64,000 bases of DNA from Sabellastarte sp. h YS-2021 (GCA_964017235.1 OZ024931.1:21800189-21864188); one strand, 5' to 3'. Positions 9,991 to 20,600 are shown, counted from the first letter of the stretch. Program-made: numbers and translations. Notes: generated by a model from the letters alone, not told the origin.

Positions 9991-10180
9991 TTTTATTGCA
10001 TTAATACATCCTATCCAATGGACAATTGCTTTACCGGTCGGCGCGACCCGTCCCACCAAACGCCAGAAAAAGACGTCCTGTATATAATACCGGCAGGACC
10101 GGTCACAGAATGTGCATTTGCCAGGTGGCGTATTGTACTTCCTTCCTGTCTAGACAGCATGACGTCATAGCATCTTCTTC
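9991..10180. repeat. Left inverted terminal repeat of DIRS-B
   Basis: Sequence from CAATGGACAATTGCTTTACC (10016) to about 10175 reappears inverted at 16883-17041, including CTGTATATAATACCGGCAGG and CTTCCTGTCTAGACAGC. The outer 25 bp (ATTGCATTAATACATCC) are absent from the right repeat but complement the left half of the internal region at 16713-16754. TATATAATA near 10080 could be a TATA element of the retrotransposon promoter. Confidence 0.9.
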
Positions 10181-10811
10181 GTTTGGCGCATGGAGTGTGC
10201 AGACGTGTTTTCTACAGAGAGACATTTTTGAAGTTTATCAACGAATTTAACCATTTTATCATCATTATGTTGTTACCTGGACAGAAAAGAGGAACTTGCG
10301 GGCACATTATGGCTTCATTTGACAACCACAAGAAATATGCTCGTTGTAGAGATAAGGGAGTGGGTGATGATCCGTGTGTTCAGAAGAGGGATTGTCAGAT
10401 TTGTAAGGCGTTTACGCCTGCCCAGTTGAAGCAGTTATTAACCCCTATCTGTCAGTTGAGGAAAGAGTGAGATTTGAAGAAAATGGCCTCAGATTCCCCT
10501 GCTAGTGTCACCCCCACTCTTGTGGACCCATCAGAGGTAACTTTCTTGGGACGGGTACACAAGGAATCTTCAGCTGACTCTACCCCTGCTAGCAAAAAGA
10601 AGAAGGCAGACCCTTCCCCTCCCCCCAAGGCTAGCAGTAAGAAGAAATCCAGCAGCAAATGTAGGTCTGATGACATTAAAGACCTGGATGAGAAGTGGAG
10701 TGAACGTTTTGCCAGACTGGAGGCTATGCTGGTGTGCAAGACATTTACGGTTCCTGTGAATCCTGTACAGAATCCCCCTTCAGTGGTTACTAGTGATCAG
10801 CCCTTTTTCAC

Positions 10812-11756
10812 AGTCGGGGTATTGTTTTCACCCATGGTGTCCGGATGGGCGGGCGCGTGGGCGGTCGGTCGGTCGGGTGGGCGGGAAAAAGTTTGTTGTC
10901 CGGGCTGTATCTTAGAAACCGTAAGGTGTAGGAAGTTGATACTTGGTAGGGACATTGGTTAGGGGGTGTAGGTGTGCAACATCATGGTCTGACCTTGATT
11001 TGACCTTTGACCTTGCCGTAGTGACCTTGAGTTTGAAAATCTTGTCCGGGCTATATCTCGGAAACTGTAAAGTGTAGAGAGTTGATACTTTGTAGGGACA
11101 TTGGTTAGGGAGTGTAGGTGTGCAACATCATGGTGTGACCTTGATTTAACCTTTAACCTTGCTGTAGTGACCTTGACCTATAAAATCTTGTCCGGGCTAT
11201 ATCTCGGAAACCGTAAGATGTAGGAAGTTGATACTTGGTAGGAACATTGGTTAGGGGATGTAGGTGTGCAACGTCATGGTGTGACCTTGATTTAACCTTT
11301 GACCTTGTCGTAGTGACCTTGACCTTTAAAATCTTGTTGCACCTTTGAGTCTGTCTTTTGATGCAGATTAAGCACTGTCAGAGTCATTTTAGAATTCATT
11401 AAGAACTTTACTTTTACAACTTCCCATTGTAACAGATGGAATTTCATCAAGTGAGCCACAGATTTTACTCCAACACCACACATAAGCATGCATTGAATGT
11501 ATTACCACTTCTATATGCATGGTAATATTCAAAACATCTAAACCATAATTCGGCCATGTCAGATGTAGATAAAGTACATGCATTATCTTTCTCTTAGACA
11601 TTATTTTCTCTATTTAAACATTGTTTGGACCTTTATATTACTGACAGTGCTGTGAAAGTATCCTGAACTTTGTACTGATACAGTTCTTCTATACTTCATG
11701 GTGTTAAAAATATTTCCCTAGGCTGTGGGGTACGGGCATCTCTGATGCTATTTTTT
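10812..11756. mobile_element. Dispersed repeat inserted in the DIRS-B gag
   Basis: The insert begins near GGGGTATTGTTTTCACCCAT with a GGTCG/GGGCG-rich stretch. Three ~150-bp units follow (10885-11335), each with CTATATCTCGGAAACCGTAA, GAAGTTGATACTTGGTAGG and GACCTTGATTTAACCTTTGA. It then has a LINE 3'-tail-like fragment (11345-11395) and the same terminal blocks as 8790-9545, ending GGGGTACGGGCATCTCTGAT. Gag sequence resumes at TTTTTGATCC. Relatives lie at 22660-22930 and, inverted, at 39490-39845. Exact ends and target duplication are unclear; T-runs flank both sides. Confidence 0.82.
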
Positions 11757-11925
11757 GATCCTGGAACCTCCACCAGTGGCTTGCCCTCTGGTGTGACTGT
11801 TGGGGGCACCGGTTCCAGTCTTGGTCAGACCACTGGTGAGGCTGCTGTGATGACAGAAGCTAACAACAAGAGTGCTACCAGCCCTATTGAGGGTCCCGAT
11901 ACTGATGTGAAATAGCAGAATGCCA

Positions 11926-12024
11926 CCCAGCCTGTTGAGGCTCCCGGTGCAGGGACGGCCACCCAGCCTGTTGAGGCTCCCGGTGCAGGGACGGCCACCC
12001 AGCCTGTTGAGGCTCCCAGTGCAG
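11926..12024 (+). repeat. 36-bp coding minisatellite in DIRS-B gag
   Basis: Nearly three copies of a unit containing CAGCCTGTTGAGGCTCCC keep the reading frame and encode repeats of TQPVEAPGAGTA. Confidence 0.9.
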
Positions 12025-13201
12025 GTCCTGAGGTTCTGCTTTCCGGTGCTGGTGAGACGGTTCTGCAGTCTGACAGTGACTACGACCTGCAGAGTGAGCC
12101 TGGTTCCCTAGTGCATGCTAATGACCGGTCCGGCTCTCCAGACAGAGACTTCAACAAGGAAGATACCGGTGACCTAGACCTCTCTGAAGATGCTACCAAT
12201 AGAGAGACAATCAGAGGGGTGAGGTCGTTCATGGGTTGGCACGACATTCCTGAGTTCGACAGAGTTTCATCTTCAGATGACAACCCGAGTCCAGCCTACC
12301 GGGAAAGTCTGTTAAACTGCCTGTGGACGAATGGCTTTGCTGGAAGATGGAGAAACTCAACCTCACCATTACTCAGGGCTAGCCTTCCAGAAATGCAGAA
12401 ACTTCTGGCTTACTCCGGGACCAGTTTATCAAACCACCCAGGTCATCTAAGTGGTATGATATGCACACAAATAAGAAGGACTCAGACATTTCTACAGTGT
12501 GTGCCTGGTCTCAGGAACCAGCAAAGCTGAACAGCACATTCAGTAGGGTGGCCAGACAAAGTTTACCGGTTGCCCCACCCTCCAGGACTTTCAGTCAAGA
12601 GATGTTAAGACGCTGGGAAAGGGCTTCACGTTAACAGACTGTTATGTGTAACCAGGCTGCCAGTCTGTCACGTTGTTTGACCAAAGTCCAAGATGCCATA
12701 TCTTCGCAGCTTAAGACCCTACACTCTGACAAGAGCAAGGGCAAGTCGTCTGAAAGAATGCAGCAGGCTGTTGACGAGTTGGAGTATTTGTTCACTTTCA
12801 ACCGGTCAATTTCACAGGCAATGGCCAGAACAATGCAGGATTTATCTGAAGGCGTGTTTATCAGCATGGCGAACTTCACGCTGGCTAGAAGGGACAGTTA
12901 CCTAGAATATTTACATGCTGGTGCAAAGCAAGACACTCTCACAGCACTACGTACTGCTGCCATTCACCTGCATTCACTTTTCCCGGACAATTTACTCAGT
13001 AAAGCTGAAGATGAAATGTCCAGAAGTGAAGAGAGGCGTTCTGCTGGCCAGTCACACAGGAAACCTGGTCGTTTCCATCCATATGCGTCCAATGACAGAT
13101 CTTCTCATCAACTGGACCGGAAAACTGTCCCAGTTTGGAAGCAGATAAGAGAACGCCAACAAGGAAAGAAACCGGCCAAGGGTTCCAAGCCACGTAAATG
13201 A

Positions 13202-13482
13202 CAATTACTGTGTACAATGTGTCACCGGGCTGAAGGACTGTGTATGTGTGCCCGGTCATATAGGCTTGAACCCTTCATCGGTAGTGGCCAAGGACAAGAC
13301 ATTGACCAGCGAGAGAGAGACTAAACTCTTGTTTTGCAAATGTTCATTCTGTCACCGGGTTGCCACAAAAGAAAGGCGTAAATCCCAATTATTATTAATA
13401 TCACACAGAAATAAAATATGTGAAAGATGTTTCCTGTCTAGGTCACTTGAGTTCTGCAAATAGTGTCACAAATGTCCCAACT
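13202..13482 (+). other. Cysteine-rich ORF remnant between gag and RT of DIRS-B
   Basis: Two open segments in different frames are unusually rich in cysteine. The first (from the ATG at 13217) holds CHRAEGLCMCAR. The second (13248-13463, continuing past a stop) holds FCKCSFCHR, KICERCF, EFCK and then CHKCPNCCHKSTCRGK. The CxxC spacing suggests one or more zinc-binding knuckles. The second segment overlaps the start of the RT frame, so the DNA may once have coded in two frames. I do not recognise a named family, and DIRS-A has no equivalent at this place. Confidence 0.5.
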
Positions 13483-15433
13483 GTTGCCATAAATCCACCT
13501 GTAGGGGCAAGGCTACATCACTTTTGGGAGAAGTGGGAGGCTCTGGGTTCGAGTCAAAAAGTAGTCACAACACTCAGAGAGGGCTACACTCTCCCATTCC
13601 GGTTCAGACCCAATTTAACCAGGTCACCAACTGTCATAAGCAACTATGTCAACCCACAAAGACAGTCCCACCTTTTTGAGGCACTGTATCAGCTGGTGAA
13701 CAAAATGCAGTGGAACCGGTAACAAACCAAAACTCACTGGGATTTTACAACCGGCTATTTTTGGTACCCAAACCCAACAACCGGTGTAGACCTATCCTGG
13801 ATCTGAGCACCTTGAACACCTTCCTAAACACAGTCGTTCAAGATGGAGACCCCAGAGACAATAAGGACCTCCCTGCAGACAGGGGAGTGGGTCACATCCA
13901 TAGACTTCAAGGATGCATACTTCCATATACCAATTCACAGTCAGTCCAGGAAGTACATGCGTTTTTACATCCAGGGTCAGTCCTACCAGTTTAAAGCCCT
14001 ACCCTTTTGCCTGTTCACAGCACCTATGTTCACAGTGGTGGCCAAAGAGGTCAAACTGATGGCTTTACAGGAGGGTATAAGAATCCACAAGTACCTAGAT
14101 GACTGGTTGGTGAGAGCCACATCCCATCAAAGTTGTCTCCAGCATACACAGACCTTGGTAGCTCCCTGTCGAGAACTAGGTTGGCTGGTGAACAAGGAAA
14201 AGTCAGAACTGGACCCAAAGCAGGTTTTCAACTTCGTAGGTTACCAGTTCAACCTCAGGGAGGGCAAGGTCAGACCCACACCAGAGCATTGGCAGACCTT
14301 AACAGACAAGATATTGTCAATCCTGTCTGGTCCGGTGTGCCCGGTCTGGCAGTTCATGTCCCTCATAGGACTTCTAACAGCCACAGAAAAACAAGTCCAC
14401 CTAGGTCGACTTTATATGAGACCCATACAGTGGCACTTGAAGAACAACTGGAGCGTACCAGAATCACTAGAAAAGGTGATACCCGTCCCCAGGTCGCTCC
14501 ATCCCCGCTTAAGGTGGTGGCTGGTGGAAAGCAATGTGCTTCCAGGTCAACCATTACACCCACTAAAACATGCTCTGCAGATATTTACAGATGCATCAAA
14601 AGAAGGGTGGGGCGCTCACTTAAACGAATGCACTGCAAGGGGAACCTGGTCCATTCCAGAAAGCAAGTTGCACATAAATCACTTGGAACTAAAGGCAGTC
14701 TTTCTGGCCCTAAAAGAGTTCCAAGACCTCTGTTCAAACAACATAGTCCTGGTAGCCACAGGCAACAGTACAGTGGTTGCCTATATCAACAAGGGGGCGG
14801 ATGAAGTCGGGCTCCCTGTGTGCCCTACTGTGGAGAATCCTGTCCTGGTGCACCAGGAAACAGGTAACTCTCAAGGCACGTCACATCCCCGGCCGGCTGA
14901 ACGTGATAGCAGACAAGCTATCCAGACTTGGCCAGACCATTCAAACAGAGTGGTCCCTTCACCCAGAAGTGTTTCAAGCTATATGCTCCCGGTGGCACCA
15001 GCCCCAAGTGGACTTGTTTGCCACCAGATTCAACAACAAACTTCCACAGTTTGTGTCACTGGTTCCAGACCCCCAAGCAGCCATCTTGGGCAAAGTGTTG
15101 GAGAAGTTACAGGACTACCCCTGCAACAGGATCATTCTGATTGCACCAGGGTGGTCCAACATGCCTTGGTTTTGGGATCTGGTGGCAATGTCCAGTCAGA
15201 TCCCTCTGTGTTTGCCCTACCTGCCCAATCTGGTATCTCAACCATTCAACCAGACCCTGCACAGGAACCTGTCAAACCTGAACTTACATGCCTGGCTCCT
15301 AGAGCCACAGCAATCAAGGAGCAGGGATTCTCTGAAGCAGTGGCAGCACAAATTGAGGATCCTCAAAGAGGATCAACCAGATCCGTCTATGAGGCAAAGT
15401 GGACCATTTTTCGAAAAAGTGGTGCCTCAGTAA
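13464..15433 (+). pseudogene. Reverse transcriptase / RNase H polyprotein of DIRS-B
   Basis: The first part (13464-13705) reads NPPVGARLHHFWEKW and LPFRFRPNL. After a frameshift near 13700 come NSLGFYNRLFLVPKP and LDLSTLNTFL; after another near 13835, SIDFKDAYFHIPIH, LPFCLFTAP and the catalytic YLDDW. RNase H has IFTDASKEGWGAHL and LELKAVFLAL, but the third motif reads VATGNSTVV, so the catalytic Asp is replaced by Gly. A third frameshift near 14795 leads to ARHIPGRLNVIADKLSR, DLFATRFNNKLPQF and IILIAPGWSNMPWFWDL. About 25 residues present in DIRS-A are missing between PDPQA and KVLEKL, a deletion. The end overlaps the recombinase in another frame. Confidence 0.88.
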
Positions 15434-16354
15434 TCAGGTGGCACCACCTCTAAAGTCATAGCTGACTTCCTGTTGCACCTGTTTCAGGACAGGAAGTTGC
15501 AACCTTGTACCATTGATGGGTACTGATCAGCCATTGCTGACAAATTGGGCAACTCTACCATTAATGTCAGCAAAGATGAGAATCTCACCCATCTCCTGGA
15601 TAGTTTCCATAGAGACAGGCCCAAGGGCAGGAGGGCAATACCCTCCTGGAACCTGTCCCTGGTCTTGCACCAGCTGACTAAGGCTGCCTTTGAACCTTTA
15701 AAAGAGGCCTCACTAAAACACTTGACCATCAAGACTCTTTTTCTGCTGGCCCTGGGATCTGGTAAACGCAGGAGTGAGATCCATGCTTGGCTACATAAGA
15801 ACATCAGACACCTGTCAGACTGGTCTAAGGTGTCCTTGTACCCCTCACCCAGCTTTCTCTCCAAGAATCAGCTGGCTAAGGTGGATCCAGATAGTGTGGC
15901 TCCAGTAGTCATATTAGCTCTGGCCCCCACTCTGGATAAGTCACTCAAGGGTGACAGGTCCTTGTGTCCAGTCAGAGCCCTTCGCTATTACTTGGATAGG
16001 ACCTCAGATCTTAGGCAGAACAAGGAGTTGGTCTTTGTCTCCTTCAAGAAGGACATCTCACCTGCCACCATCTCCTCATGGATCAAGCAGACTGTGATCC
16101 TTTGTTATGAGCTCTCTGACCAGGAGGCCCTCACACTGCATCAGGTCAAAGCCCATGATGTCAGGGCCTTTGCTGTTTCTAAGGCCTTCCAGTCGGGGGT
16201 CTCGTTAGAGCAGATTCTCTCAGCCTGCCACTGGAAATCCCATAGCACCTTCACACAATTTTATTTGAAGGATGTGACTTGGGCAGATACAGAGCTTTTT
16301 CATTTAGGGCCAGTGGTGGCTGCCCAACAGGTCCACCACCAAGCTTCAAAATGA
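15260..16354 (+). pseudogene. Tyrosine recombinase of DIRS-B (C-terminal half intact)
   Basis: The N-terminal part (about 15260-15420) contains KEQGFSEAVAAQIEDPQRGS and overlaps the RT frame. After a frameshift near 15420 and a TGA near 15524 (IDGY-stop-SAI, where DIRS-A has Arg, so probably CGA to TGA), the frame is open to 16354. Catalytic residues are all present: Arg in GSGKRRSE, HxxR in KAHDVRAFA, His in ACHWKSH and the nucleophile Tyr in FYLKDVTW. The C-terminal 269 residues are thus a clean catalytic domain. This enzyme would insert circular cDNA; here it cannot be made full-length. Confidence 0.88.
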
Positions 16355-16712
16355 GATATGTAAATATGTATATATGTACATAGCATGTATATTTGTAAAA
16401 AAAACAAAAAAAAACAAAACAAAACTGTGACTTACTTCCTTTGGGAAGTTTATTTCTTGGGACTGAACTCAGCCCCCCCCCCCCCCCCCCCCTCTCTCTC
16501 TCTCTCTTCTTCCTCAGAGCAGGTCTGGGAAAGAGAAAGGGGGGGGGGGGGGGCAACGTCGGTTGACTTCTGGGTAACCGGTTAGTTGGTATCCGACCTT
16601 GACCTCACAGGGTTCTCTGACCTTAGGTCAAAATGGGCCTTCTCAGTTTTGTTCTGTTATGAATTCACTTATGTCCCCAGCAGCTTACCCGCCTTCCAAG
16701 TGGTAGTTTTTC
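16355..16712 (+). other. 3' non-coding part of DIRS-B with poly-C/CT and poly-G tracts
   Basis: After the recombinase stop lie A-rich sequence, twenty C (16473-16492) running into (CT)n, a 22-nt spacer and AGAGAAAGG followed by a G tract to 16553. The C/CT and AGA/G arms are complementary and could fold as a long GC-rich hairpin. No ORF is present. Confidence 0.7.
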
Positions 16713-16811
16713 AGCAATTGTCCATTGGATAGGATGTATTAACGCAATAAAATTGCAAGTTTAATAAGTAAATTAAATTTTTATAAGTTAATACCCTATC
16801 CAGTGGACAGG
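16713..16811. repeat. Internal complementary region of DIRS-B
   Basis: The left half (16713-16754) is the reverse complement of the outer left end at 9991-10027 (AGCAATTGTCCATTGGATAG, one mismatch in the rest). The right half (16756-16811) is the reverse complement of the outer right end at 17030-17088 (TTTAATAAGTAAATTAAATT). The junction near 16755 marks the two element ends joined head to tail, the hallmark of DIRS circular intermediates. Confidence 0.92.
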
Positions 16812-16859
16812 CAAGGCCCACCCATCAGGCCCCGCTATCAGCTTACTAGGGGTCTTAAT

Positions 16860-17088
16860 ATGTTTAGACAACGAAAAAGATTCTATGACATCACGCTGTC
16901 TAGACAGGAAGGAACTACGATACGTCACCTGGCGAATGCACACTCTGTGACCGGTCCTGCCGGTATTATATACAGGACGTCTTTTTCTGGTGTTTGGCGG
17001 GACTGGTCGCGCCGACCGGTAAAGCAATTGTCCATTGAATATTGTATTAACTTATAAAAATTTAATTTACTTATTAAATTTGCAAATT
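16860..17088. repeat. Right inverted terminal repeat of DIRS-B
   Basis: Positions 16883-17041 are an inverted copy of 10016-10175 with roughly one change in ten bases. The outer ~45 bp (TATTAACTTATAAAAATTTA onward) are unique to this end and complement the right half of the internal region. The element is taken to end near 17088. Confidence 0.88.
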
Positions 17089-17154
17089 TCATTAATAGTT
17101 ATTGAGGTTAACTTTGGAAAAGTTGTTTTATACAATTTTACTTGTTATAAACTT

Positions 17155-17285
17155 GTTGTGGCACAGCATGATGAGTATTTGTCTGTTCACTGAAGTTAAG
17201 CGGATACTGGGATGGGTGACAACTTGGGTGCACGACTCATGTCTCTGATGGCTTTGCGTCTTGTGTTAGTAGACCGAAACCCGTT
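17155..17285 (+). repeat. 5S rRNA-derived SINE-like copy
   Basis: CACTGAAGTTAAGCGGATAC and GGGATGGGTGACAACTTGGG match the A box, intermediate element and C box of the 5S rRNA internal promoter. The next block, TCTCTGATGGCTTTGCG and GTAGACCGAA, is not 5S but is shared with the inverted copy at 56584-56738. Copy 1 lacks about 18 nt between A and C boxes. It is a polymerase-III-type SINE (SINE3-like) rather than a working 5S gene. Confidence 0.8.
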
Positions 17286-17381
17286 TTGGTCTTGTTTTGT
17301 ATCCACATCATGATTCGGAGGTTCCCCAAAATCTTCTCCAAATTTTCAAATGACCCCTTTTCTCTCTCTTTCCACTGACAG

Positions 17382-17633
17382 GATGCATTCCCAAAAGGTG
17401 AGATTTTTATTGGCACTGAGGACAAAAACTTCAAGGTGAAAGATGGCGTACCTCCTGAAATCAAGGACCCTGGTAATACATTTACACTGCGTGCCCCACA
17501 CAGGTATTACTACTTCAGTGCAGAAACAGATGAGGACAAACGGCAGTGGATGGCCATCCTACGCAAAGTCATAGCTACACCGCTCTCACCACAGGACACA
17601 AGTAATCTTGCACGTTACCAGCTCCGTTCTTAG
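17382..17633 (+). CDS. ADAP1: ADAP-like gene, last coding exon (end of PH domain)
   Basis: The exon starts after TTTCCACTGACAG in phase 0 and ends with TAG at 17631-17633, 83 residues plus stop. It encodes DAFPKGEIFIGTEDKNF, then FTLRAPHRYYYFSAETDEDK, RQWMAILRKVIATP and a short tail ending YQLRS. The RQWM helix with its Trp is the invariant C-terminal helix of PH domains. DAFxxGEIFIG joins the RLMYYxD of the upstream exon just as in centaurin-alpha proteins. Codons and splice phase join cleanly across an intron of 7487 bp that holds DIRS-B. Confidence 0.87.
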   Translation, partial: DAFPKGEIFIGTEDKNFKVKDGVPPEIKDPGNTFTLRAPHRYYYFSAETDEDKRQWMAILRKVIATPLSPQDTSNLARYQLRS

Positions 17634-20600
17634 TGTGTTTTTTTGTGTGCTAGTGCTTCAACGAGGGCTTGCAAATATTTTACAGTGAAAAAAAAAAAAA
17701 AGATATATTGGGAAAAGTGTAATAGTTGAGAGAGAAAGGGTTGTATTGTGAATAGAAAATTTAAAAGGCATAAAGTGTAGATATTTTGAAACTTTATTAA
17801 ACATCTTTTAAGAAGTTTCAAAGTGATTTCTCTTTACAAAGGAAAATTGTTTATCCGAATTTGTAACTGTTTCCCATATAATAGTAGTTTTCTTGTTATG
17901 GGTTCTTGGAACTGTGTCTCATTTAAGTGTGGTGTAGTTATTGAAATATTTGTGAAAATTCCATACGTGTTCACTGGAAATTGGCAAAAATATATGAATT
18001 GTAACAGGCATGGGAAAAAATGATTACCCAGATTGAGGATAATTACATCTCATGGCAGATCTTAACAACCAATATCTTCTCAAATTGGTTAATGAAAGTT
18101 TTAAGGTAGATTTGATTCTAATTGTAAATAAATCGACAGTCGTTGGAGCACTAGTTTGTATTTGCCTGTATATGTACCCACTTCACTGCCTTGTAAGGGT
18201 TTATTTTGTTGATATTTGTGGTTTGTTTTCTGTACAATTGTTTCTGGATGTTTGATGTAATTTGTATTACCTTTCATTTGTTTATTTTTTCTGTTATTTT
18301 TTTGGTATTCCTGTGTATTTGTATGTCATGTGACTATATTTTGCAAGATCAAAGGTCATGGTCAAGCTCAGACTGAATACTATTATGAAAAGGGATTATA
18401 TGTGTGCATTGTGGATGTTAAGCATAATTTCTGTTGTCCAAATTTTCAGTTGCATGAACACAATTACTCTATCAAATTTGGCATTTGTCATTGACTCACA
18501 TTGAAACTACCACTTCTATGGAGTGAATTAAATTCTTGATATTTACAGAGGGTATTTCCTGTAATAAATTGTGGATGTTTCCTATTAAAAAAACATAGAA
18601 GTGAAATTCTATTAAAAATGCCAATCTCAGTAGAAAAGCGGCAAAAATGCATTCTGTTTGTATTTACTTTTCTGAGACTACTTTAAACTTGTAAACTTTT
18701 CTGAGATTCCTACAGTACGAGTATCTGAGTTTTGATTATGCAGTTAACATAGTTTTGCAAGTAACAGTCCAGGTGTTAAATCATTTCAAACTCAAAGTAT
18801 GCTGATAAGGTGTCAAGCTAAACTTAATGTGAATTTATGAATATCCAAAAAATTTCGAATTTGTATTCAAGGTTGTTCATACTAGGCAGATTTTAAACTA
18901 GGCAGTGTTTCTTTTAAGCTAGGGAACAGTTTAAACATTTGTGGTAGTTTGTTATGATAGCTACCTGTTTATTATTTCAGTGGCATTTGTTGGATTGTTT
19001 GGACTAGCATATCAGAAAATGTTCTTCACAATCAATTTGCACCAAATGCAAATGAATAAATATGAAAATACATTGTGAATATTAGTGACAAATTTACGGT
19101 ACAGGAGTGCTTAGTTTCTGACAGTTTCTTTTATTTTAAACCAGTGGTGATCCGTCAGTGTGTGGAAATATTATCAGCATCAAAAATGGGGGAAAAATAT
19201 ACTATATCTAATGAAGGACTTTAGAATACTAAAAAGTTTGCTAACTAGTTAGATAAGTTTTATGATTGAACTCAGTGACGTGGAATCGAAGAGAAAAATA
19301 GCAGAGAAATACTTGTAGTAAACCTGGGGCTGTATTCACAAAGATTCTTTTTTCTACATAAACCTCTGAGATGTGAACCAGAAAAAATATTTGTAATTTG
19401 TGTGTGTGATAACTTCCAAGTTTTATTGCAATGTGTGGCCTCAAGCAGGTGCTCGCTAATTTGTATAATGACTCATTTTCACTTGCATTTGAAGTAAATC
19501 AAAGTATTTCTTTTTGCCTTTGCATTGAAAAATTGAGAAGTATTTGCGTTTAAGTACCTTTGAAAGTATTTGACCCCATGTCTGAGTATGAGAACTTTCA
19601 TATGGCAAGACATACCTTCTGTGTCCTTAACTGAAGGGCAGACATGTAATCAATAGTTGACATTGTGTATTAACGAAGCAAAAAATAATATGTATACCTT
19701 TAAGTAACCAAAATCCTTCAGATATTTTTCACTTAAAATTGAAGAAAACATAGAGTCTTGTTAATACAGCATTAGGGATTGCAGTTGCAGATGATGACTG
19801 AACATTGTTAGTAGTAACATGTGACAGCTACTTGAAAGGGATTTCAATTCACCAGAATTTGTATGTCAACAATAGAAAATACCAGTATTATATTTGTCAT
19901 TACCTCAAAGGTTCTAACTATGTAAACTGAAACAACAACAGTACTGTGTTTTAGTTTCGACATCCATTAGTGTGTTGTACAGCAATCATCGCAGCAATAA
20001 TGTGGGCATCACAGTATCACCGAATTTGTCACCGTAGTAACTAGTGGGTATATCGTTTTGCTGTGTGGATATCGATATTGAATGTAAAAATATTTCACTA
20101 ATAATATTGTCTACAAAACATTCCAAAACCAGGTTACTGAGAAAATTTTGTTCTAACATATCTCCAAACACTAAGGGGAAGTGAAGTTTATCAAAAAAAA
20201 ATGCCAGTTCTGATCAAAAACGCATTAAAAACTACAAATATACAAGATAAAACTTTGCAATTTTTCAGACTTAGGGTTTAACTCTTACATTTACAATGTT
20301 AGTTTATAGTGACACATAAATTTGGCAATATTGAAATAGATCTTTGCATATCAATATCCGCAACCCTGTCCGAAAACAAATGTTGCTAATATTGGTAGAC
20401 ACCAATAAATAACACAGTATCATCTCAAATGTATGACGGCTGTTATATTAGGGTTCTGAAATATTCATCATAGCAACAAACAAGCTAGAACCCCAATTTT
20501 GACTAGAGGATAGACCAGTGTTAGAACTTAGAGGGATTTAAAGCTTTTTAATAAGATATGTAGGCAGATGTGATGCAGAGTTTCATAGGATTTTTCAGAT

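Larger units (their letters stand above)
10267..13201 (+). pseudogene. gag-like ORF of DIRS-B, interrupted
   Basis: The likely start is the ATG at 10267 (MLLPGQKRGTCGHIM). A Cys/His cluster follows (CGH, FDNHKKYARCR, GVGDDPCV, CQIC) equivalent to that of DIRS-A. After a stop at 10468 the same frame continues with a Lys/Ser-rich part to about 10812, where a repeat of ~945 bp is inserted. The frame resumes at 11757, has a TAG at 11913, a 36-bp internal repeat (TQPVEAPGAGTA, 11926-12024) and an acidic stretch. After a frameshift near 12330 come KPPRSSKWY and a further stop near 12631. The last part, 12644-13201, is open, largely alpha-helical in composition, and ends in a basic tail with a TGA at 13199. 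Confidence 0.78.
9991..17088 (+). mobile_element. DIRS-like tyrosine-recombinase retrotransposon B (complete but decayed)
   Basis: A 7.1-kb element fills most of the last ADAP intron (9895-17381), sense to the gene. In order it has a left inverted repeat, gag, a Cys-rich ORF, RT/RNase H, tyrosine recombinase, an internal complementary region and a right inverted repeat. The flanks show no target duplication, as expected for recombinase-mediated insertion. Lesions include stops in gag at 10468 and 11913, three RT frameshifts, a small deletion after RNase H, a TGA in the recombinase near 15524 and a ~945-bp repeat in gag. It is related to DIRS-A (shared gag Cys/His cluster) but clearly another family. 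Confidence 0.92.

Noticed and set aside
14133-14804. 223-codon open frame inside the DIRS-B RT
   Set aside because: It is an alternate-frame shadow of the RT/RNase H region and has no domain of its own.
17155-17285. Functional 5S rRNA gene
   Set aside because: The 5' and 3' stems are missing, part of the internal region is deleted and a non-5S tail follows.
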